Positions 58,590 through 64,000 of a stretch of DNA of 64,000 bases are shown piece after piece. Position 1 is the first letter of the stretch. Every line of letters starts with the position of its first letter. The position numbers and the translations under genes were made by a program. This DNA comes from Schistosoma haematobium (Eukaryota > Platyhelminthes > Trematoda > Strigeidida > Schistosomatidae). The stretch spans positions 6,092,958-6,156,957 of the forward strand of contig NC_067202.1 of NCBI RefSeq assembly GCF_000699445.3. Reading direction: 5' to 3'. The notes beneath the pieces are model-generated. The model ran no database searches, had not been told where the DNA came from, and was given only the letters and a program-made list of their open reading frames with translations.

Positions 58590-59090
58590 CTGATATAAAT
58601 ATATTACGTGTGTGTGTGTGTGTATATGCACACATATCTACATTCATACATACATACACATTATGTTTATTTCGCAGTTGTATTCCTACAAAAACAGACA
58701 CATATTCTCTCACATACAGATGTAACAAGTACGCTGATATGTATGTATGTATGTATATGTGTATGATTGTGTATCTTTATACTGTCTATATTATGTATGT
58801 CTGTATGTTATATGTCTACATACAAAAACCAGCTAGACATGTAGATGAGATAAATAATAGAATAGAAAATAATAAATATTTACGGCAAATATATCGATTT
58901 TTTTCAAATGGTGCATTTTGAAAAATAAAATAAATGAGAATAAATAAGAAAAAGAAAAGAAAAGAAAAAGGAAAAAAAGAATTTAGTTGTATCCAACTTT
59001 ATTTTATTTCTAAATTCCTTTTTCTCTTTTTTTTAATAGTCAGGTAAATATAAATAAAAGAACGAAATAACTTTACTAGACAGAAGTAAT
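58590..59090. other. AT-rich with microsatellites
   Basis: GT run at 58609-58623, TATG runs at 58739-58756 and an A/G-rich strand at 58918-58983. The open frames here follow the repeats. Confidence 0.5.
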
Positions 59091-59094
59091 ATGG

Positions 59095-59320
59095 TCAGAA
59101 GGGGTTTTGTGGAGATTTTAGACATTTCACTAGTTGAAATCATGAGTCATTTGAAGTTAGACCACCATGGAAAACCTGGAAGCACTGGAAGGCTGTCTCG
59201 TCCTAGTATGGGACTCCTTAGCAGTGCTCATCTACGATCCCGCACCCCATGAGATTCGAATCCAGGATTTATCAGTCTCGCGCCAATCGCTTAACCAACT
59301 AGACCACTGAACCGGCATGA
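59095..59320 (-). mobile_element. H2 element, well-preserved minus copy
   Basis: From the 3' terminus (AGAAGGGGTTTTGTGG) through the ribozyme, B box (GATTCGAATCCAG on plus) and A-box region to 'gaaccggcatg'. The ribozyme core is CTAAGGA with GAGA, so inactive. Confidence 0.8.
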
Positions 59321-59344
59321 TTTATATATGATTTATAAAAATGT

Positions 59345-59465
59345 TGAATGTTTAAACAAGATTCCGAGCTAAGATGAACTGGCAGTTCAATGTTTCCAGG
59401 TTCTCAATAATGGTCTAACATTTATCGATTTATAATCTTAATTAAAAACTTAACAACCATCACAA
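59345..59465 (+). mobile_element. H2 element, plus 3' half
   Basis: 'gattccgagctaagatgaac', the 3' arm and terminus, placed head-to-head with the preceding copy. Confidence 0.6.
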
Positions 59466-59471
59466 CCATTA

Positions 59472-60250
59472 GTTACTGTCAGGGAAGTCCTAATCACTGC
59501 CTTCTCGACGCGGGGATGTTGTTTACGAAATTATGGGGATGAAAAGTGAATGTCAGACGCTTTAACCAAGTTGGTGGATATGAAACATTTACCTAGGGTG
59601 AGTTGGAAAACCCTCATTCCAAACCAATGGTGCACATGGGTTCTAGTATCCTGAAGGAACAAATGGAGTGTGAATCAATCGTTGGTCACAGGTCACCATG
59701 GGACTGCATCTCCTGACATCGCTCCACTACCTTGTAGATTAGGCTTTTAGGTTAAAGGTTCGGGGTGCGCCCCCCTAAGATATACGCCACATAAATCATT
59801 CGTTTTATGTGAGAACTAGGATGCTGACCGCGTTCCCAATCCGAAACAGGTGGTTTTGTTAAGGGGACACACTCGAGGCCTTTGACCTAAAGGTCTATTC
59901 CACAAATCAATAAAGCAACGTCAGGAGATACAGCTCCATGGTAGCTGGTGACCGACGATTGGTTCATATGCCATTTGTTTCCTTAGAATCCTGGAGATCA
60001 TGTACACCATTGATTTGGAATGAGGGTTTTTAAATTCTACTAGGTGAATCCTCCGTGTCCACCAACTCGGTTAAAACGTCAGACATTCGCTTTTCTTCCT
60101 CTCAATTCGATAAATAACACCCCCGCAACGAGAAATTAGTGAGTAGGACTTCCCTGGTAGTAGTTGTATACACGTGGCCACTTGAGAGCATTTCGAGAGA
60201 GAAAGCTGACTCTCCCCACCCCGCTTGGACGTATCTAGGATATTTAGAGC
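59472..60250. mobile_element. R retroelement palindrome
   Basis: A plus R copy (59472-59782, lacking its 3' end) meets a minus R copy (59783-60250). Arms of about 310 bp are complementary around a ~70-bp centre made of the minus copy's 3' sequence. Neither copy has its own tail, which argues for inversion during insertion (twin priming) or inverted copying rather than two independent insertions. Confidence 0.85.
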
Positions 60251-60254
60251 ATTT

Positions 60255-60925
60255 GTCTACATATATCTTCTTTGAATATCACATTATATCACATGCCGTT
60301 CTGTGTAATACTCATTCACTTTAAATAAACAGAGAAAAGATCTGAAAAATAATTGATACTCTATACAGATTAAGTTTGTAATACATCCATTTATTGATCT
60401 TATCCCAAATGGATATTCATTCAAGGAGAACATTTTCAATTTTGTTGATTTCTCTGTTTGTTTACACTTTCTAGTTTTGTTTTTGTTTTGTCTTTCAATA
60501 CAGATCAGCTGATGATGATCATATTGTTTTCTGCTTATATATATATACATATATGTATGTTTACTTAATCCAATTGAATGGACAGATTATTCAATAAATT
60601 AGTATCTATGTGAAATAAATGAAAACTATCAATTGTCCTTTAAAGTAAACAAACTTTTCTTAGTTTTTTTTTCTTTTTCTTCTAAATGATGTAATCAAAG
60701 AGAAGATTGATCAATGAAAAAAGTGTTGCATGAATCTTGATCATATGAGTTAAATTGACCTTGAGAAATATAAACTGTGACTATATAATCAAATAAGAAT
60801 ATAAATATAAAAAAAAACATAAACAATTTTATTCTTTTATAGATAAATATTAATTAGATTTAGAGGTGATATACATATAAAGATGGTAATATTGAATAAT
60901 GATTAGAATGTTGAGTTGTAATTCA
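60255..60925. other. AT-rich, no gene seen
   Basis: TA/TG run at 60537-60560. Nothing else recognised. Confidence 0.4.
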
Positions 60926-60935
60926 GTGGTATAAG

Positions 60936-61620
60936 GTTAATAAGAGTAGAGTATCTTCTTAGGTTACTAGTATTCGATCATAAGTGTCTTCGAAACATTG
61001 CTTGTATATTCTGGGACCATCGAGTAAGTAATGCAGTTGTTAGGAAATGGGTACGAGATAAGGATGGCAAATCAATTGATGAAGTAGTGAAACTTCATCA
61101 GTTGAGATAGCTGGGACATGTGTTACGTATGCTCAACCACCGACTGCACCGACGTCCGATGTTTTATGGTGTAGGAGTAGGTTGGAAGAAAGCTAGGGGC
61201 GGCCAGACCAAAACATGGGACAAGACCATGAAGTCACTGACAAGTGGACTGAGCCATATTGGTAGGTATAGGCCTGCCTGATTGGGATCCGCGAGACGAT
61301 GCAACCGATGGTTAGACACCCTGAAAGTGACATGGTTCAAAATCGTTTGCAATGGCTCAGGTGCATCCACTCTTTATGTTCTCCCAAATTCTAATCTTCT
61401 GAATTCTTCATGTCCACTTTTTCCTCTTTCCAAGTTTGTTTTACTGTATTATACTCTTTGAATAACATCTTCAAACCCTATTCTTTCCTATTACTGCTAA
61501 TACTTTTACTACCTCTACCACTATGGAATTTGAATTGACAATTGCATCTCTGTGCTAATATGGTATGGCAACTCGAACTGACGTACGTACGTACGAAGTT
61601 CCACGTCGTTACTGACTGAC
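60936..61620 (+). pseudogene. E non-LTR retrotransposon, C-terminal region and 3' UTR
   Basis: The fullest E copy. One frame from about 60951 reads RLLVFDHKCLRNIACIFWD, VVRKWVRDKDGKSIDEVV, then stop, LGHVLRMLNHRLHRRPM and GGQTKTWDKTMKSLTSG. A TAG replaces the conserved Trp (LRWLGHVLRM in relatives). This is the C-terminal tail of a non-LTR reverse transcriptase ORF, RTE-like by its motif. A 3' UTR with ACGTACGTACG and a TGACTGACTG tail follow. TGGTATAAG at 60927-60935 and 61621-61629 is the target duplication. No polymerase motif is present. Confidence 0.85.
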
Positions 61621-61629
61621 TGGTATAAG

Positions 61630-61895
61630 TTTATAATTATGTTTATACCAACATTTGTTAGATATCAATTCAGACTGATTGATCTAAGTCAGAAGTTGTA
61701 CTACTGATCACACCATGTGGTATTATATGCGAAAAATGTTTGCTTGTGGTGGTGAGAATCTTAAGGAATATATCTTCCCAGGTCCCAGAAAATTTCATTG
61801 GTAGCAGTGCTGACTAAAATGGAAAGTGAAAACATATCAAAACTATCTACAAATGGAGTATCACTAGCATCAAGAATCTATTTCTAGAGCCTTAA
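61630..61895. other. Unassigned
   Basis: No gene or repeat recognised. Confidence 0.4.
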
Positions 61896-61899
61896 AGTT

Positions 61900-62410
61900 A
61901 CGTTTCCAAGTGCTCTGGTGCACTCGATGGGGTGAGCAGAGTCCTCTCTCTCCCTCTCAAAATGCCCCCATATATCAACGCGTAGATAGCAGCTACTAGG
62001 AAGTCCTAATCACTGCCTTGTCCAAGCAGTGGTGTTGTTCACGAAACCGCGATGGTTTATGCTGGGTTAATGTGTACGGAGAATTCACTTAAGGAAGTTG
62101 AAATATACTGATTCAAAACCAATGGTGCTTACGGGCCTCTGGGTCCTAGGTGGGGGTGAGAAATGGCGCATGAAGCTATTATTGGACACTGGCTACTATG
62201 GGACCACAGTCCCTGAAGTTAGTCCACTGCCTTAAGGATTAGAACTCTAGGTCAAAGGCTCAAGAAGTGGCACCTTAAGAAGACCATCTATCTCGTTTTA
62301 TGCATCCGAATAGTATCCAAATTCACAGAAAAATTGAATGATAAATAGTTAGTGAGGCATATATAAGTTTTTTGGTGCCTCTTTGTGCCAGTGTTTATAT
62401 GTCTATAAAG
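61900..62410 (+). mobile_element. R retroelement, old full-length copy
   Basis: Starts 'ccaagtgctctggtgcactc' and follows the R order to 'cctctttgtgccagtgttta'. It is more diverged than other copies and has lost the AAATA tail. Confidence 0.75.
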
Positions 62411-62414
62411 CCTT

Positions 62415-63745
62415 TACTACTAGTTCAGCCTATTTTCCAACTATTTTAAGAACAGGAAATTATTTATGATTGTTTAGCCAAAGGTTTTAGATTGAGGCTA
62501 ATGAAAAACTAGAGATTTCTATAAAACTATAAATCTCTTTCGCTGAAATTTTGAAACATGACGCATCTTAAATTTTTTTACTGTCCACTGACATCATTGT
62601 TGAGAACCTAATTGAATATGGTGAATTATTTGTGCTTGACAGTTTTTTTAAAAACGTTTAACTACTTATAAGTAGTTAAAAAGTAAATGCTAAAACTATC
62701 GTCTAATCCATTTGTTTTTAAAACATGTTCAAGATGTAAATAGGATGGGTAAAAAAAGAGTGTAGCAAACAAATGACGTGTTCACATATGCATACATATA
62801 AATATATAAATATATATCTGTGTCTGTATAGAAATAATTAATGGAAATGCTTAGAACTAAACGGGAAGTCTAAAAATTAGAACAGATTTGTGTTGTCGAG
62901 AATTACAATATTATTAATATTAATAATACAGAAGAGATAGTATATTCTAATGAGAAGAGAAGAAAAAAAAACTCAGACATTCCTTGAATGACGCTTATTA
63001 TCCTATATAGAAGAGAATACAACTAACAACTAAGTAATCGTCGATAAACAATGAAGATAGACGTGAATGTATAAATATAGACTTCTATGTATATATATAT
63101 AGGTAAGCAATAAGAAGAATAAATACAAACACGTAAATATTCTAAACTATTCACAGAGAAAGAGAGTGAGAGCGGGAGAGAGAGAGAGAAGGTATGGAGT
63201 TAAGAAAACAAAACAAACATCAATAGACACGAAGAAGAAGAAAAAGAAGAAACAAAAAGCACCTTCTTTTGGTATGATTATTTCAAGGTTATATATATAG
63301 TTTTAGTGAATGAATTCGTTTGTACTTTTATTATAGATGATAATAAAAGTAACTATAACATGTAAATAAATAGACATACATATACAAAATAGATACAACT
63401 ATACAGAGTAGATACTAATGAATATGAAAGTATAGTTACTTAAAAGAAAGAAGTTAAAAAGTAGAAAAGAAAGAAAGTAAAAAGGAAGTATATATGATAT
63501 GGTTTATCATATAAAAAAAAGGTAAATAATAGAAATATGTATGTATGTATGTATATATGTATAGACATTTCAAAAGGTAGATGAACTCTCACTTGGTAGT
63601 ATAAACAACACAATAGATTTATCTAGATAGTTTAAAAAAAAATGGGTTTTCTTCTATTAAACCTCTATTTTCAGACAGTAGATTGTAGATTTTTGTATGT
63701 GTCTAGTAATTATCAAGTTATTCTCATTAATTAATGATAATTGTT
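62415..63745. other. AT-rich with purine-rich tracts
   Basis: GA run at 63173-63190 and AG-rich stretches at 63220-63260 and 63430-63490. No gene seen. Confidence 0.5.
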
Positions 63746-63747
63746 AT

Positions 63748-64000
63748 TATCAGAATTGGTTTTGTGGAGATTTTAGTAATTTCAATGGTTGAAATCATGA
63801 GTTAATTGAAGCTAGACCACCATGGAAAACCTGAAAGTACTGGACGGCTGTTTCGTCCTAGTATGGGACTCCTCAGTAGTGAGCATCCATTGCTCACTAG
63901 TGACTCACTTCAAGAGGCATTTCCAGGAGTTCTAGTGAGAAGCCGTTACTAGTGTGGTCCAACCAAGTCTGTTGTGAGATATCAGCTCACTGAAGACAAT
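63748..64000. mobile_element. H2 palindromic pair, cut by the window end
   Basis: A minus-oriented 3' half (63748-63890) is joined to the plus-oriented 5' region (from about 63892, 'ctagtgactcacttcaagag'). The minus ribozyme (63825-63885) has CTGAGGA, stem II, GAAA and GTC all intact, but stem I is mismatched. Confidence 0.8.

Noticed and set aside
58544..58921. 125-residue plus-strand frame rich in Cys, Tyr and Val
   Set aside because: It is generated by GT and TATG microsatellites and the end of an H2 element.

Overview
The window is AT-rich eukaryotic DNA packed with dispersed repeats and almost no recognisable host coding sequence. It fits a schistosome (blood fluke) genome. The evidence is tRNA-like short elements carrying hammerhead ribozymes, including the SMalpha type known from Schistosoma; RTE-like non-LTR retrotransposon fragments with GTAA or TGAC tails; and long tetranucleotide microsatellites. 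The species cannot be fixed from sequence alone.

The only convincing host-gene candidate is an Asn/Gln/Ser-rich exon on the minus strand at about 9805-10408, ending at a strong splice donor. A two-strand open region at 53210-53693 is unexplained. Everything else is repeats separated by AT-rich sequence in which I see no gene. The labels used below are mine. H1 is the SMalpha-like hammerhead SINE (25.0, 35.9, 45.0, 45.7, 50.4 and 55.6 kb, plus decayed copies). H2 is a second tRNA-like hammerhead element with inverted terminal repeats; it has over 30 pieces and is the commonest repeat here. H3 is a third tRNA-like hammerhead element, with one complete 302-bp copy at 29963-30264. R is a roughly 500-bp non-coding retroelement with an AAATA tail (8 loci). 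E elements are RTE-like non-LTR fragments with TGAC tails, and the RTE pieces at 16.2, 51.5 and 57.9 kb have GTAA tails. D is a roughly 275-bp repeat, all copies on the plus strand.

Layout. 0-7 kb: H2, H3 and E copies in AT-rich DNA. 7-11.3 kb: low in repeats, holding the exon. 11.3-22.9 kb: R, E, D, RTE and many H2 copies. 21.8-30.9 kb: two inverted copies of a GT-skewed repeat, an H1 with an intact ribozyme, a deleted E element and the complete H3. 31-41 kb: R with a 26-bp target duplication, D copies, H1 and H2. 41.26-42.31 kb: a 1058-bp foldback transposon with 24-bp terminal inverted repeats, an 8-bp target duplication and about 395 bp of telomere-like repeats inside. 43.5-44.1 kb: about 148 CTAT units. 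45-47 kb: inverted R pair with a perfect four-unit heat-shock element plus TATA box between them. 48-64 kb: further H1 and H2 copies, LTR-like fragments, RTE fragments (one nested in an H2 ribozyme) and a large R palindrome.

These pieces do not form an operon or pathway. The biology is retrotransposition and DNA transposition: Pol III-type promoters with self-cleaving RNAs (H1-H3), RTE machinery that may have mobilised the short elements, and recurrent formation of palindromic copies.
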